23,595 nt of DNA. It comes from Verrucomicrobiota bacterium. GTDB taxonomy: Bacteria > Verrucomicrobiota > Verrucomicrobiia > Limisphaerales > JADLHS01. Position numbers and translations under genes: made by a program. Positions 8,911 through 16,682 of this stretch are shown here, one piece after another (position 1 is the first letter of the stretch; each line of letters starts with the position of its first letter). Location of the stretch: NCBI GenBank assembly GCA_025360895.1, contig JANYBF010000623.1, positions 1-23,595 of the forward strand, in the 5' to 3' direction. The notes below the pieces were generated by a model. The model had not been told where the DNA came from. It was given only the letters and a program-made list of their open reading frames with translations, and searched no databases.

Positions 8911-8916
8911 TTGGCT

Positions 8917-9879
8917 TCATGCCTCTTCCTCCTCCTTGGGCTTCGTTATCTGCATGTAAACGTCTTCCAGTGAATTTCGACTGCGGGTTAATTCCCGCAA
9001 CGCCCAACCCCGTTCGCAGGTCAGCAAAAAAATCTGCGGGCGCAAATCAAAACCGTCGCGGGCCGTCAGCGCGCAACGGTGGAAACCGCCCTCCGTCTCG
9101 GATACGTCAAATTGGGCCACGTCTCCCATTTCCGTGAAACACGCGGCGAGCTCCCCCGCCGGCGCGGCAATCTCCGCGATGACCTGCCCCCGGCTGGCCA
9201 TAAGTTTTTGCAGATTATCCGGAGTGTCCGAGGCGAGAATGCGCCCGCCCAACATGATCATCATGCGATTACACATCATCTCCGCTTCGGACAAAATATG
9301 CGTCGAGATCAGCACCGTGTGCGAGCCGGCGAGGCTCTTGATCAGTTGCCGCACGGAGCGGATTTGATGCGGATCAAGACCGATGGTTGGCTCGTCCAGG
9401 ATGATCAACTCCGGTTCATGCACCAGCGCATCCGCCAGCCCGACCCGCTGCTTGTAGCCCTTGGACAACTGGCCGATGATCCGTTGGCTTACTTCCGTAA
9501 GACTGCACTGGGCCAGTACGGTATCCACCCGCGCGCGGGAACGAGTCCAACTCAGGCCCTTGAGCCGCGCGCGGAACTTGAGGTACTCGCGCACGCGCAT
9601 TTCGTTGTGCAATGGATTGTTCTCCGGCATGAAGCCAATGCGGCGGCGGACTTCGCGCGAATCGTAAAACACATCCCGCCCGGCGATGCGCGCGGTGCCG
9701 GAAGTGGCCGGCAGGAAACCGGAAAGAATCCGCATGGTCGTACTTTTGCCCGCGCCGTTATCCCCGAGCAAGCCGACGATCTCGCCGCGCCCGACCGTGA
9801 AAGAAATATCCGTCAACGCCGTGTGACCGGCGTAGCGCTTGGTCAACTTGACCACCTCAATCATCGGATCGTGATTCAT
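8917..9879 (-). CDS. ABC transporter ATP-binding protein, GldA-like
   Basis: The protein has 320 residues from ATG 9879 (MNHDPMIEVVKLTKRY); ATG 9864 is an alternative. It carries Walker A GDNGAGKST at about residues 39-47, a Q-loop region around GFMPENNPLH, the signature LSKGYKQRVGLADAL, Walker B LIILDEPTIGLDP and a switch His in LISTHILSEAE. A C-terminal domain of about 80 residues follows, as in GldA/CcmA-type exporters of the ABC-2 class. It ends in an acidic KEEEEA. It should energise the permease encoded downstream, with the GldG-like and DUF4340 proteins as extracytoplasmic parts. No strong promoter was recognised upstream. The 311-bp divergent gap to ruvC must contain it. Confidence 0.93.
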   Translation of the reverse strand: MNHDPMIEVVKLTKRYAGHTALTDISFTVGRGEIVGLLGDNGAGKSTTMRILSGFLPATSGTARIAGRDVFYDSREVRRRIGFMPENNPLHNEMRVREYLKFRARLKGLSWTRSRARVDTVLAQCSLTEVSQRIIGQLSKGYKQRVGLADALVHEPELIILDEPTIGLDPHQIRSVRQLIKSLAGSHTVLISTHILSEAEMMCNRMMIMLGGRILASDTPDNLQKLMASRGQVIAEIAAPAGELAACFTEMGDVAQFDVSETEGGFHRCALTARDGFDLRPQIFLLTCERGWALRELTRSRNSLEDVYMQITKPKEEEEA

Positions 9880-10190
9880 GCTCGAACGACGGGAGCTTAG
9901 GCGAGAAGCCCGCCCCGCAGCCAACAAAAAACTCGGCCCTGCCCCGAGGCGCAAACCTGATTTCCGGGCTGTCGGTTTTGGAAACCACTTCGCGCCGCTG
10001 TGCTTTCCCTCGGTCTGACGAGGAAAATTGGAAGGAATTCAGCCGCTTGAGTGCGCTTCGAACTTCAGAGTTCCAACCCGCTATTCTGGATTCACCCCAT
10101 CTGGGCGAAGGCGCGGTTTTCTCCTTTTGCAACCGCGTCTTCGTTGGCACAGTGACTCATGTGGGCATCACCCTTCAGCAGTTTCATCAG
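9880..10190. other. Divergent intergenic region between the ABC ATPase gene and ruvC
   Basis: No separate gene is supported here. The ruvC frame is open through most of it, but the translated sequence upstream of 10191 is not RuvC-like. It includes a three-unit heptad array (10055-10075) and must hold promoters for both directions. I could not point to a convincing -35/-10 pair. Confidence 0.5.
10055..10075. repeat. Heptanucleotide tandem repeat upstream of ruvC
   Basis: Units GCTTCGA, ACTTCAG and AGTTCCA are spaced exactly 7 nt. On the reverse strand they read roughly as GTTGGAA, CTCTGAA, GTTCGAA, sharing a GAA end. Confidence 0.5.
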
Positions 10191-10772
10191 ATGACCGCGC
10201 GCGTCAGCGGCCGCAAACCGCGCGCCGCTTCGCCGGTCATTGTGCCGCCGCCCGTCCGCAATTCCAACGCCCACACCATCATTCTCGGCGTGGACCCCTC
10301 GTTGCGTGGTACAGGCTACGGCGTGATTGAACTGGCCAACCCCCATCCCCGCACGCTGGCCCACGGCACGATCACCTGTCCCGTCGCGTGGCCCCACTCG
10401 CGTTGTCTGGCCAATATTTCTCAAACCATTCGCGAAGTGCTGCGAAAATATTCACCCACCGTCTGCGCCGTCGAAGGGCTTTTCTTCGCACAGAATCTGC
10501 AAACCGCAATCCTCATGGGTGAAGCGCGCGGTGCGGCGCTCGCGGCGATTGCCGAAGCGGGCCTGGAGATTTACGAAATCGCCCCGCGCAAAGTGAAGCA
10601 GGCCATCGTCGGCTACGGCGCGGCGCAGAAACTCGCCGTGGCCAAGATGGTTCAGCGCCTGTTGCAGTTGCCCGAGCTGCCCGCGCCCGATGCGGCGGAC
10701 GCGCTGGCTTTGGCGCTGGCTCACGCCCAAACCCAAGGACGTTACGGCTTGTCCTCCACAAAGAGAATTTGA
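10191..10772 (+). CDS. ruvC: Holliday junction resolvase RuvC
   Basis: RuvC is the endonuclease that cuts Holliday junctions in the RuvABC pathway. From ATG 10191 the product has 193 residues. The core begins at IILGVDPSLRGTGYGVI (about residue 30). The four acidic catalytic residues of the family are visible: D35 (GVDPS), E95 (VEGLF) and D167/D170 in the PDAADALALALAH motif. The segment EIAPRKVKQAIVGYGAAQK is also typical. The roughly 28-residue N-terminal extension before the core is longer than usual. In-frame GTG codons at 10152 and 10161 are other possible starts, so the 5' end is uncertain. ruvA follows after 96 bp on the same strand; ruvB is not in the window. Confidence 0.93.
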   Translation: MTARVSGRKPRAASPVIVPPPVRNSNAHTIILGVDPSLRGTGYGVIELANPHPRTLAHGTITCPVAWPHSRCLANISQTIREVLRKYSPTVCAVEGLFFAQNLQTAILMGEARGAALAAIAEAGLEIYEIAPRKVKQAIVGYGAAQKLAVAKMVQRLLQLPELPAPDAADALALALAHAQTQGRYGLSSTKRI

Positions 10773-10793
10773 ACGGGTAGCGATGAAAGCAGA

Positions 10794-10860
10794 AACCCCA
10801 ACCCCGAATCCCCACCGCGTCGTCAACCTATTGAGCGTTCGATGTTGGATGTTCGATGTT
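10794..10860. repeat. Two heptanucleotide arrays between ruvC and ruvA
   Basis: The first array is AACCCCA, ACCCCGA, ATCCCCA (10794-10814). The second is CGATGTT, GGATGTT, CGATGTT (10840-10860), preceded by GAGCGTT in the same 7-nt register. The two arrays differ in sequence, and the second ends 8 bp before the ruvA ATG. They fill most of the gap. Confidence 0.7.
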
Positions 10861-10868
10861 TCCTCAAA

Positions 10869-11474
10869 ATGATCACCTTCCTCCACGGTAAACTCGTCGA
10901 AGCCCTGCCCACGCAAGTCGTTGTGGACGTGAATGGCGTTGGCTACGAGGCGCTCATCCCACTGTCGTCGTTCGACAAACTGCCGCCCCCCGGCGGCGAT
11001 GTCAAATTGCTGACCCAGTTGGTCATCCGCGAAGATGCCCATGTGCTCTACGGTTTTGCCAGCGCGGCAGAGCGGGACTTGTTTCGCCTCTTGATCAATA
11101 ACGTCAGTGGCATTGGGCCGAAAACCGCGCTGAATATTTTAAGCGGGATGAACGCCGTGGCGTTCCGTGGCGCGGTCGCCGGTAGCGATGTTAAATCACT
11201 TTCGCAAATCTCCGGCGTCGGTAAGAAGACCGCCGAGCGCATCGTCGTCGAGTTGCGGGACAAAGTGGGCGCGGCCGGCGCCTGGGAGGCTTCGAGCGCC
11301 GCGCGGTCCCTCTCCGCCGCCGACCAGAAAATCAACGACGCCGTGCTGGCGCTCATGGCGCTGGGCTTCAAACAAATCGAGGCGCACGACACCGTCCGCG
11401 CCGCGCAGACGATGCTCGGCGCCACCGCCACCGTCGAACAACTGGTACGCGCGGCGCTGAAGAAAAGTGCGTGA
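10869..11474 (+). CDS. ruvA: Holliday junction DNA helicase subunit RuvA
   Basis: RuvA binds the four-way junction and loads the RuvB motor. The product has 201 residues, the normal RuvA length, starting at ATG 10869 (MITFLHGKLVEALPTQVVVDVNG). Domain I is the OB fold with the typical NGVGYEALIP and REDAHVLYGFAS segments. Domain II carries two helix-hairpin-helix motifs, NNVSGIGPKTALNILSG and SQISGVGKKTAERIVVEL. The C-terminal domain III (from about residue 145) would contact RuvB and ends in AALKKSA. An upstream in-frame ATG at 10842 lies inside the heptad array and would add nine unlikely residues. The stop TGA overlaps the start of the next gene. Confidence 0.96.
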   Translation: MITFLHGKLVEALPTQVVVDVNGVGYEALIPLSSFDKLPPPGGDVKLLTQLVIREDAHVLYGFASAAERDLFRLLINNVSGIGPKTALNILSGMNAVAFRGAVAGSDVKSLSQISGVGKKTAERIVVELRDKVGAAGAWEASSAARSLSAADQKINDAVLALMALGFKQIEAHDTVRAAQTMLGATATVEQLVRAALKKSA

Positions 11475-12211
11475 TGAATGCTCCCGGCAAGAAGTCCGAA
11501 GGCGCCCCTGCCGCGATGCAACACCCTGAAGGAGGTGCGCCGCCCCGCACCGTGGTGCCGCACGTTCCAAAATGGCACCAACGCCTCGCCGCCCGGTTGA
11601 TTTACACGGCCATCCGCTGCCTCGCGGTGACGATTCGCCTTCGGCTGAGTGAGCAGTCGAATTTTTTCTCCGAATTACCACCCGAGAAGATCATTTTTAC
11701 GATCTGGCACAACCGGCTGGTCCTAGCTTTAATTATTAACCGGCATTACGTGATGCGACGCGATCGAAAACGGAAACTTGCCGCAATCGTCAGCGCGAGC
11801 CGGGACGGCGGATTGGTGGCGCGGATCCTCGAACTTTTCGCCGTCCAGCCGGTGCGCGGGTCGTCGAGTCGCCGCGCCGCGCCGGCGTTGCGCGAACTGG
11901 TAACGTGGAGTGAGCGCGGCTACGATCTGGCGATTACGCCGGACGGTCCGCGGGGTCCGCGGTACACCGTGCCGGAAGGGGTGATTGCCACCGCCCAACT
12001 GACCGGCCTGCCGATCGTGCCAGTGGCGTATCATCTGAACTGGAAAATCTGTTTGAAGAGCTGGGATCGTTTTCAAATCCCGCTCCCCTTCGCGCGCTGC
12101 GAAATCACCACGGGCCGGATCCTGCGCGTCCCACGCACGGCGACCGACGCCGAGCGCGAAGAATTGCGTCAGCAACTGGAAACTGAACTGCGCGCCATCA
12201 CGCGCGATTAG
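11474..12211 (+). CDS. DUF374-type lysophospholipid acyltransferase family protein
   Basis: The protein has 245 residues. ATG 11474 shares its A with the ruvA TGA; a GTG three bases earlier is also possible. It shows the pattern of the DUF374/LPLAT family: IIFTIWHNRLVLAL (His of the acyltransferase box), AAIVSASRDGG, VQPVRGSSSRRAAPALREL and the strongly conserved LAITPDGPRGPRYTVPEGV, followed by LTGLPIVPVAYHLNWKICLKSWDRFQIPLPF. These proteins transfer acyl chains to lysophospholipid or lipid A-like acceptors at the inner membrane. The substrate here is not known. Other envelope genes (lpxD, dacB) lie next to it on the opposite strand. Confidence 0.87.
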   Translation: MNAPGKKSEGAPAAMQHPEGGAPPRTVVPHVPKWHQRLAARLIYTAIRCLAVTIRLRLSEQSNFFSELPPEKIIFTIWHNRLVLALIINRHYVMRRDRKRKLAAIVSASRDGGLVARILELFAVQPVRGSSSRRAAPALRELVTWSERGYDLAITPDGPRGPRYTVPEGVIATAQLTGLPIVPVAYHLNWKICLKSWDRFQIPLPFARCEITTGRILRVPRTATDAEREELRQQLETELRAITRD

Positions 12212-12230
12212 AACGCACCGGTGTGCGTTC
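12211..12230. terminator. Hairpin between converging genes (terminator candidate)
   Basis: A perfect 8-bp stem (GAACGCAC / GTGCGTTC) with a CGGT loop starts at the last base of the acyltransferase stop codon. There is no U-tract, so intrinsic termination is uncertain. The position between converging genes supports the call. Confidence 0.45.
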
Positions 12231-12277
12231 CGTGGGTGGTTGAACAATTGCGGCTCGGCGGCGCGTATCCCCGAAGG

Positions 12278-13843
12278 CTACTCATCGGTGCGACCCAAAA
12301 ATTCCGCCAACAGCAGGACCAACCGGTCAATCTCCGCGCGCCCGCTGTGCTCCGGGTCCGGTGCGGCGTAGCGGTTCAGCATGACGCAGAAAATTAAACG
12401 TTCACCGGCCGCCGTCGTGACATGGCCGGAAAGCGAATTGGCCCAGCGCAACGTGCCGCCTTTGGCGCGCACATTGCCGGCGGCGGGCGGGTCTTTCATC
12501 CGCTCGCGCAACGAGCCATCCACCCCCGCAATCGGCAGCGCGTTCAGGTAGGCATCGGCTTCCGCCTGACGACTCATGAACTGGAGCAGCGCGCTGGTGG
12601 CGTTGGGCGTGGCGAGATTGTTGCGCGAGAGGCCGGCGCCTTCCTCGAAAAACACCTCAGTTGCCGGCACGCCTGCTTTGGTTAGAAACTTTTCCAACTC
12701 GCGAATCCCGGCGTCTTCGGAAGTTCCCGGAGCCTCGGTCGCCGCCGCCCGCGCTCCGATATGTGCCAACACAAGATCGGTGTAAAGATTTTGCGACGCC
12801 TTCTGCACTTCGCGGACGAGGTCGCGCATCGGGAGTGAATTGACCGAACCCAACTCAACCATGCGGCTGACATCCAACGGTTTCACCGGTGGGTTGAACC
12901 TGTTCACCGTGCGTGTTTTGCCGTCCACTTTGACGCCGTGGCGGGCGAGTGCTTCCTTGAAAAAGGTGACGAATAGTCCAGCGGGATTGGCCATCGTCAC
13001 CGTGTCGGTGTAGTTGGTGTCGCCGAGCGGCATCTGGCCGGTGACGTAAATGATATTTTGCCCGAGGGGCCGATGGAAATTGAGATCGCGTTTGCCCCCG
13101 ACAGCAACGGTCTGCGTACGATTGCTCAAGCCCACGTAGCTCGTCCCGGGCGCGAGCGCGAGCCGACCCGGTGCCCCGATGGTTGAACCGGGGGTCACGG
13201 AAAGTTGCAGCGTATTGTCATTGATCGTGAGGGCTGAGATTTCAGCCCCGTAATAATAATTCAAGTCGTCCCACGCCCAGCCGGCCCCGTACGGTGGCCC
13301 GCGGAAAAAAGTCTCGTCGCCCACCAAATCGCCGGTAATGCGGCGGACGCCGGCGTTGGTGAGCGCGGTGACAAGTGGTTCGAGGGCGCTGAAAATATCA
13401 CCGCCGTTGAGCCGGGCATTGATGGTCGGATCGCCGCGTCCGTAGAGGATGAGGTCGCCCTTGAGGACCCCGCGCCCGTCGGGTTTCGTGGCGGCATAGA
13501 GCGAGGTTTTGATGCGGTAATCGCCGCCAAGCTGGTCGAGCGCGAGCGCCATCGTGTAGAGTTTGCAGTTGGACGCGGGACTGAAAAGCTTCCCGGCGTT
13601 CTCCGCGAAGATCGTCTTGCCACTATTGAGGGAAACCACCTTTACGCCCCAAGTGGCGGCGGCAAAACGTGGATGGGCAATGTGCTCCGTGAGGCGCTGC
13701 TGCAATTCGGCGAGCGTGGCCGGTGGCAGAGGTGATTGCGCCAGCGCAACGGCGGCGAGACCAACAAAAAATGCAAAATGGAAAATGCAAAATACCGGAG
13801 CCAGGCGCCGGCGGGTTTTGAATTTTGAATTTTGCAGTCTCAA
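12278..13843 (-). CDS. dacB: D-alanyl-D-alanine carboxypeptidase/endopeptidase, PBP4 (DacB) type
   Basis: This is a periplasmic peptidase (S13 family) that trims or cleaves peptidoglycan cross-links. Serine-hydrolase motifs are visible: SxxK as SNCK (about residues 91-94), SxN as SRN in EEGAGLSRNNLATP, and KGG in RAKGGTLRWANSLSG. The long insert between motifs 1 and 2 typical of PBP4 is present, giving about 521 residues. A signal peptide (core VFCIFHFAFFVGLAAVALA, cut near AQS) starts right at the frame's beginning, but no in-frame ATG precedes it. The likely starts are TTG 13843, overlapping the lpxD TGA (TTGA), or CTG 13837. Either has GGAG upstream, with better spacing for CTG. The signal-peptide core is encoded by a heptad repeat. 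The motifs make the family secure; the start is not. Confidence 0.88.
   Translation of the reverse strand: MRLQNSKFKTRRRLAPVFCIFHFAFFVGLAAVALAQSPLPPATLAELQQRLTEHIAHPRFAAATWGVKVVSLNSGKTIFAENAGKLFSPASNCKLYTMALALDQLGGDYRIKTSLYAATKPDGRGVLKGDLILYGRGDPTINARLNGGDIFSALEPLVTALTNAGVRRITGDLVGDETFFRGPPYGAGWAWDDLNYYYGAEISALTINDNTLQLSVTPGSTIGAPGRLALAPGTSYVGLSNRTQTVAVGGKRDLNFHRPLGQNIIYVTGQMPLGDTNYTDTVTMANPAGLFVTFFKEALARHGVKVDGKTRTVNRFNPPVKPLDVSRMVELGSVNSLPMRDLVREVQKASQNLYTDLVLAHIGARAAATEAPGTSEDAGIRELEKFLTKAGVPATEVFFEEGAGLSRNNLATPNATSALLQFMSRQAEADAYLNALPIAGVDGSLRERMKDPPAAGNVRAKGGTLRWANSLSGHVTTAAGERLIFCVMLNRYAAPDPEHSGRAEIDRLVLLLAEFLGRTDE
13768..13836. repeat. Paired heptanucleotide arrays at the dacB 5' end
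   Basis: The left array is AAAATGC, AAAATGG, AAAATGC, AAAATAC (13768-13795). A GC-rich 20-nt spacer follows. The right array is TTTTGAA, TTTTGAA, TTTTGCA (13816-13836). 13772-13786 matches the reverse complement of 13822-13836 at 13 of 15 bases. This is the same layout as at 8814-8910, but here it is translated as the start and signal peptide of dacB. Confidence 0.8.
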
Positions 13844-14868
13844 TTCTCCGGGTCGTTGGCGAGGCCGAGCTTCTTTTCGATTTTCACGACGCGCCGGAGC
13901 AACCCCGGCAAGCGTTGAATGGCGAGCATCTGGCGCTTGGTTTGTTTGTCCGGTTGCGCAGGGCTGCCGAGCCATTTCTCGCCCGAAGGAATATCGTGCA
14001 TGACGCCGGATTGGGCCGAGACGGTGACTTGGCTGCCGATTTTCAGATGGCCGCTGATGCCCGCCTGTCCGGCGACGATGACGTAGTCGCCAAGTTCGCT
14101 GCTGCCCGCGATGCCAGCCTGTGAGATGACGAGGCAATGTTCGCCGATTTGCACGTTGTGCCCGATCTGCACGAGGTTGTCTATTTTTGTGCCTCGGCCA
14201 ATCACGGTGGACTTGAGGGCGCCGCGATCAATCGTCACGTTCGCGCCGATTTCCACGTCGTCACCGAGGATGACGTTCCCGATCTGCGGAACTTTGCGGT
14301 GCGCGCCAGTGTCCAACACGTAGCCAAACCCGTCCGCCCCGATGACTGTTCCGGAATGAATCCGTACGCGCTCGCCGAGTTCGGTATGCGGATAAAGCGT
14401 TACATTCGGAAACAAAACCGTACCCGCGCCGAGCTGGCAGTCGTCGCCTACAAAATCACCCGCGTGCAGAACCACCCCGTTGCCGATCCGCGCCCGTTCG
14501 CCAATGACGCAGTTCGGTCCGATGTAGGCGGCGGGATCAACCTGCGCTGACGGGGCGACCACGGCGCTGGGGTGGATGCCGGGCGGCCGGGTTGGCTCCG
14601 GGAAAAAAAGCGCAAGCGCCTTGGCGAAAGCCACGCGGGCATTGGCCACGCGGATCAGAACCTTGCTCGCCGACGTGAGCGTGCCAGTGACGATAATGGC
14701 CGAAGCGGCGCTTTGTTCGGCCCGGGTAAAGAATTCCTCGTTTTCCGCGAAAGTCAGGTCTCCTGGCTGGGCGAGGTCGGCAAGCGCGAAGCTCTTGAGG
14801 GGGGTTTGGGCGTCTCCGAATACTTCACCCTGCAAGCGGTGGGCGATTTCAGCGGCGGTGAAAAGCAT
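13840..14868 (-). CDS. lpxD: UDP-3-O-acylglucosamine N-acyltransferase LpxD
   Basis: LpxD adds the N-linked acyl chain to UDP-3-O-acylglucosamine, the third step of lipid A synthesis, in the cytoplasm. The 342-residue product has the N-terminal uridine-binding domain (LADLAQPGDLTFAENEEFF). A left-handed beta-helix of hexapeptide repeats runs from about residue 98 to 300 (IHPSAVVAPSAQV, IGPNCVIGERARIGNG, TVIGADGFGYV). The catalytic His is H237 in LVQIGHNVQIGEHC. A C-terminal helix (QRLPGLLRRVVKIEKKLG) closes the trimer. It shows that the organism makes lipid A. The stop overlaps the putative dacB start by 3 bp. The 52-bp gap from panD contains a heptad array. Confidence 0.96.
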   Translation of the reverse strand: MLFTAAEIAHRLQGEVFGDAQTPLKSFALADLAQPGDLTFAENEEFFTRAEQSAASAIIVTGTLTSASKVLIRVANARVAFAKALALFFPEPTRPPGIHPSAVVAPSAQVDPAAYIGPNCVIGERARIGNGVVLHAGDFVGDDCQLGAGTVLFPNVTLYPHTELGERVRIHSGTVIGADGFGYVLDTGAHRKVPQIGNVILGDDVEIGANVTIDRGALKSTVIGRGTKIDNLVQIGHNVQIGEHCLVISQAGIAGSSELGDYVIVAGQAGISGHLKIGSQVTVSAQSGVMHDIPSGEKWLGSPAQPDKQTKRQMLAIQRLPGLLRRVVKIEKKLGLANDPEN

Positions 14869-14892
14869 GGGCGGCAGTCTAAGGGCTTTCGG

Positions 14893-14913
14893 TTGAAGTC
14901 GGAAGTCTGGACA
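14893..14913. repeat. Heptanucleotide repeat between panD and lpxD
   Basis: Units TTGAAGT, CGGAAGT and CTGGACA lie in a 52-bp gap. The first two agree at 5 of 7 positions. This array is short and degenerate, and is called mainly because of the pattern elsewhere. Confidence 0.4.
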
Positions 14914-14920
14914 TTGGGCC

Positions 14921-15289
14921 CTAAACTTTCGCCTTCAGTTTTTTGATTACCTGGTTGTTTTCGTCGAGCACGATGATGCGCGGCTTCCATTTTCCGGCTT
15001 GCCGGACTGTGACCAAGGCGTAACTCATGATTGTCAGCCGGTCGCCGGGTTCGCCGAGGCGGGCGGTGGCTCCGTTCAGCAGGATGTCCCCGGATCCGCG
15101 GGGGGCCGGAATGGCGTAAGTCTCGAACCGTTCGCCGTTGGCAATATTGCCGCACAGGATGCGCTCATAAGGGTGGAGGCCCACGAGGTCCATTAAATCG
15201 GCATCAATACCCAGGCTGCCCTCATAATGCATGCTCGCTCCTGTGACGCAGGCCCGGTGAATCTTGGACTTTAACAGGTGAATCTGCAT
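14921..15289 (-). CDS. panD: Aspartate 1-decarboxylase PanD
   Basis: PanD converts L-aspartate to beta-alanine for pantothenate and coenzyme A. The 122-residue product matches the family in length. It begins LLKSKIHRACVTGASMHYEGS, with the self-cleavage site at Gly24-Ser25; Ser25 becomes the pyruvoyl cofactor. Other conserved pieces are K9 in KSKIH, NIANGERFETYAI, NGATARLGEPGDRLTIMSYA and the ERIL segment. Other pantothenate genes are not in the window. It is divergent from the first oxidoreductase gene, and the 80-bp gap between them holds the promoter annotated for the plus strand. Confidence 0.95.
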   Translation of the reverse strand: MQIHLLKSKIHRACVTGASMHYEGSLGIDADLMDLVGLHPYERILCGNIANGERFETYAIPAPRGSGDILLNGATARLGEPGDRLTIMSYALVTVRQAGKWKPRIIVLDENNQVIKKLKAKV

Positions 15290-15306
15290 AAAACTTCAGT
15301 CATCCG

Positions 15307-15335
15307 TTGACTTGAAAAATGTTCGCTACTATAAA
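15307..15335 (+). promoter_or_regulatory. Sigma-70-like promoter for the first Gfo/Idh/MocA gene
   Basis: TTGACT (15307-15312), a 17-nt spacer and TATAAA (15330-15335) fit the housekeeping consensus with one mismatch in each box. Transcription would start near 15342, leaving a leader of about 28 nt before ATG 15370. No operator was recognised. Confidence 0.6.
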
Positions 15336-15369
15336 GACGCGCAACAGCAATTCAACCCCTAGTTTATTT

Positions 15370-16533
15370 ATGGCCAAAACTCTGCGCGTCGGAATGATTG
15401 GTTATGGGTTCATGGGCAAGGCGCATTCCAATGCCTGGCGCCAGGCGCCGCGGTTTTTCCCTCTTAAGGCGCATGTGGAGTTGCACACCCTTTGTGGTCG
15501 TAGCGCCGCCGGGGTGCAGGCCGCGCGCATCCAGCTCGGCTGGCAAAACGCCGCAACCGACTGGCGGGACGTGGTGGAATCGCCGCTCATTGATGTTGTG
15601 GACATCAACACCCCCAACGATTCACACGCCGAAATTGCCATTGCGGCCGCGCGGGCCGGCAAACACATCCTGTGCGAAAAGCCCCTCGCGCTGACCACCA
15701 AGCAGGCGGAGCAGATGCTCGCCGCCGTGCAGAAATCGAAAGTTGTCCACATGGTTTGCCACAATTACCGGCGCATCCCAGCGATTGCGCTGGCAAAGAA
15801 AATGATCGTCGAAGGCGCGCTCGGCCAGATTTATCACTACCACGCCCGTTATGCGCAAGACTGGCTGGCGGACCCGGAATTCCCACTGAAGTGGCGATTG
15901 CAGAAAGGCATCAGCGGCAGCGGGGCGCACGGCGACATCAATGTTCACATCATGGATCTGGCGCGCTATCTCGTGGGTGAATTCAAAGAAGTTTGTGGCG
16001 TGATGCAAACCTTCATCAAGGAACGCCCGTTGGCGGGCGAGCCCGGCAAGATTCAAAGCCCGGCGGCCAAGGCGCTCGAAAAGCGGGGCAAGGTGACCGT
16101 GGACGACGCCGTGACTTTCATCGGGCGTTTCGAGAATGGCGCGTTGGCCAACCTCGAAGCCACGCGTGTAGCTCTCGGGCGCAAGAACCATATCACCATT
16201 GAAATAAATGGCAGCAAAGGTTCGCTGTACTTTGATTTCGAGGACATGAACCGGCTGAAGTTCTTCAACCAGGACGATCCGAAAGACCGTCAAGGTTTCC
16301 ACGATATAATGGTCACGCAACCAAATGGAATTCATCCGTACATCGCGAATTGGTGGGGTTCGGGGCATGTGCTGGGTTACGAGCATCCCTTTGTGCATAC
16401 GGTGGCCGATTTCATAAATGCCTGCGTGGAAGGGAAGCCAGTCCACCCTACCTTTGAAGATGGCCTAAAGAATCAGCAGATCTTGGAAGCGGTCGAACAG
16501 TCCGCCAAGACGGGTCGGTGGGTGAAGCTTTAG
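15370..16533 (+). CDS. Gfo/Idh/MocA family NAD(P)-dependent oxidoreductase
   Basis: The product has 387 residues from ATG 15370 (MAKTLRVGMIGYGFMGKAH); an upstream ATG at 15319 falls between the promoter boxes and is rejected. The Rossmann fingerprint GYGFMGKAH (from residue 11) and VVDINTPNDSHAEIAIAAARAGKHI precede the CEKPLA motif (catalytic Lys, about residue 100). The C-terminal half has HNYRRIPAIALAKKMI, GSGAHGDINVHIMDLARYLVGE (substrate-site Asp/His) and GSKGSLYFDFEDMNRLKFF. These enzymes oxidise or reduce sugars and cyclitols. This one resembles the myo-inositol dehydrogenase-like group with a C-terminal HPTFEDGLKNQQILEAVEQSA signature. The substrate is unknown. A second family member follows on the same strand after 149 bp. 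Confidence 0.92.
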   Translation: MAKTLRVGMIGYGFMGKAHSNAWRQAPRFFPLKAHVELHTLCGRSAAGVQAARIQLGWQNAATDWRDVVESPLIDVVDINTPNDSHAEIAIAAARAGKHILCEKPLALTTKQAEQMLAAVQKSKVVHMVCHNYRRIPAIALAKKMIVEGALGQIYHYHARYAQDWLADPEFPLKWRLQKGISGSGAHGDINVHIMDLARYLVGEFKEVCGVMQTFIKERPLAGEPGKIQSPAAKALEKRGKVTVDDAVTFIGRFENGALANLEATRVALGRKNHITIEINGSKGSLYFDFEDMNRLKFFNQDDPKDRQGFHDIMVTQPNGIHPYIANWWGSGHVLGYEHPFVHTVADFINACVEGKPVHPTFEDGLKNQQILEAVEQSAKTGRWVKL

Positions 16534-16682
16534 CGCCGTCCACAAACTCCTTGAACCAACAAAGCGTTGGGCTAGCCTTGGCTCGAATTAAACCGTTTCT
16601 GACCCGGAATTCCAAACTGATTTTCGGTGAGTGGAACAAGCAATTGCAAACAAACTAAAGAACAGAAAGAACTCGGTTATTT

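Noticed and set aside
6851..9137. Long plus-strand open frames opposite the GldG-like and permease genes
   Set aside because: They lie antisense to well-supported genes, with repetitive basic translations lacking signal peptides, helices or motifs.
9978..10190. N-terminal extension of RuvC by 71 residues
   Set aside because: The frame is open, but the translation is not RuvC-like and includes a heptad repeat; RuvC normally begins near the GVDPS strand.
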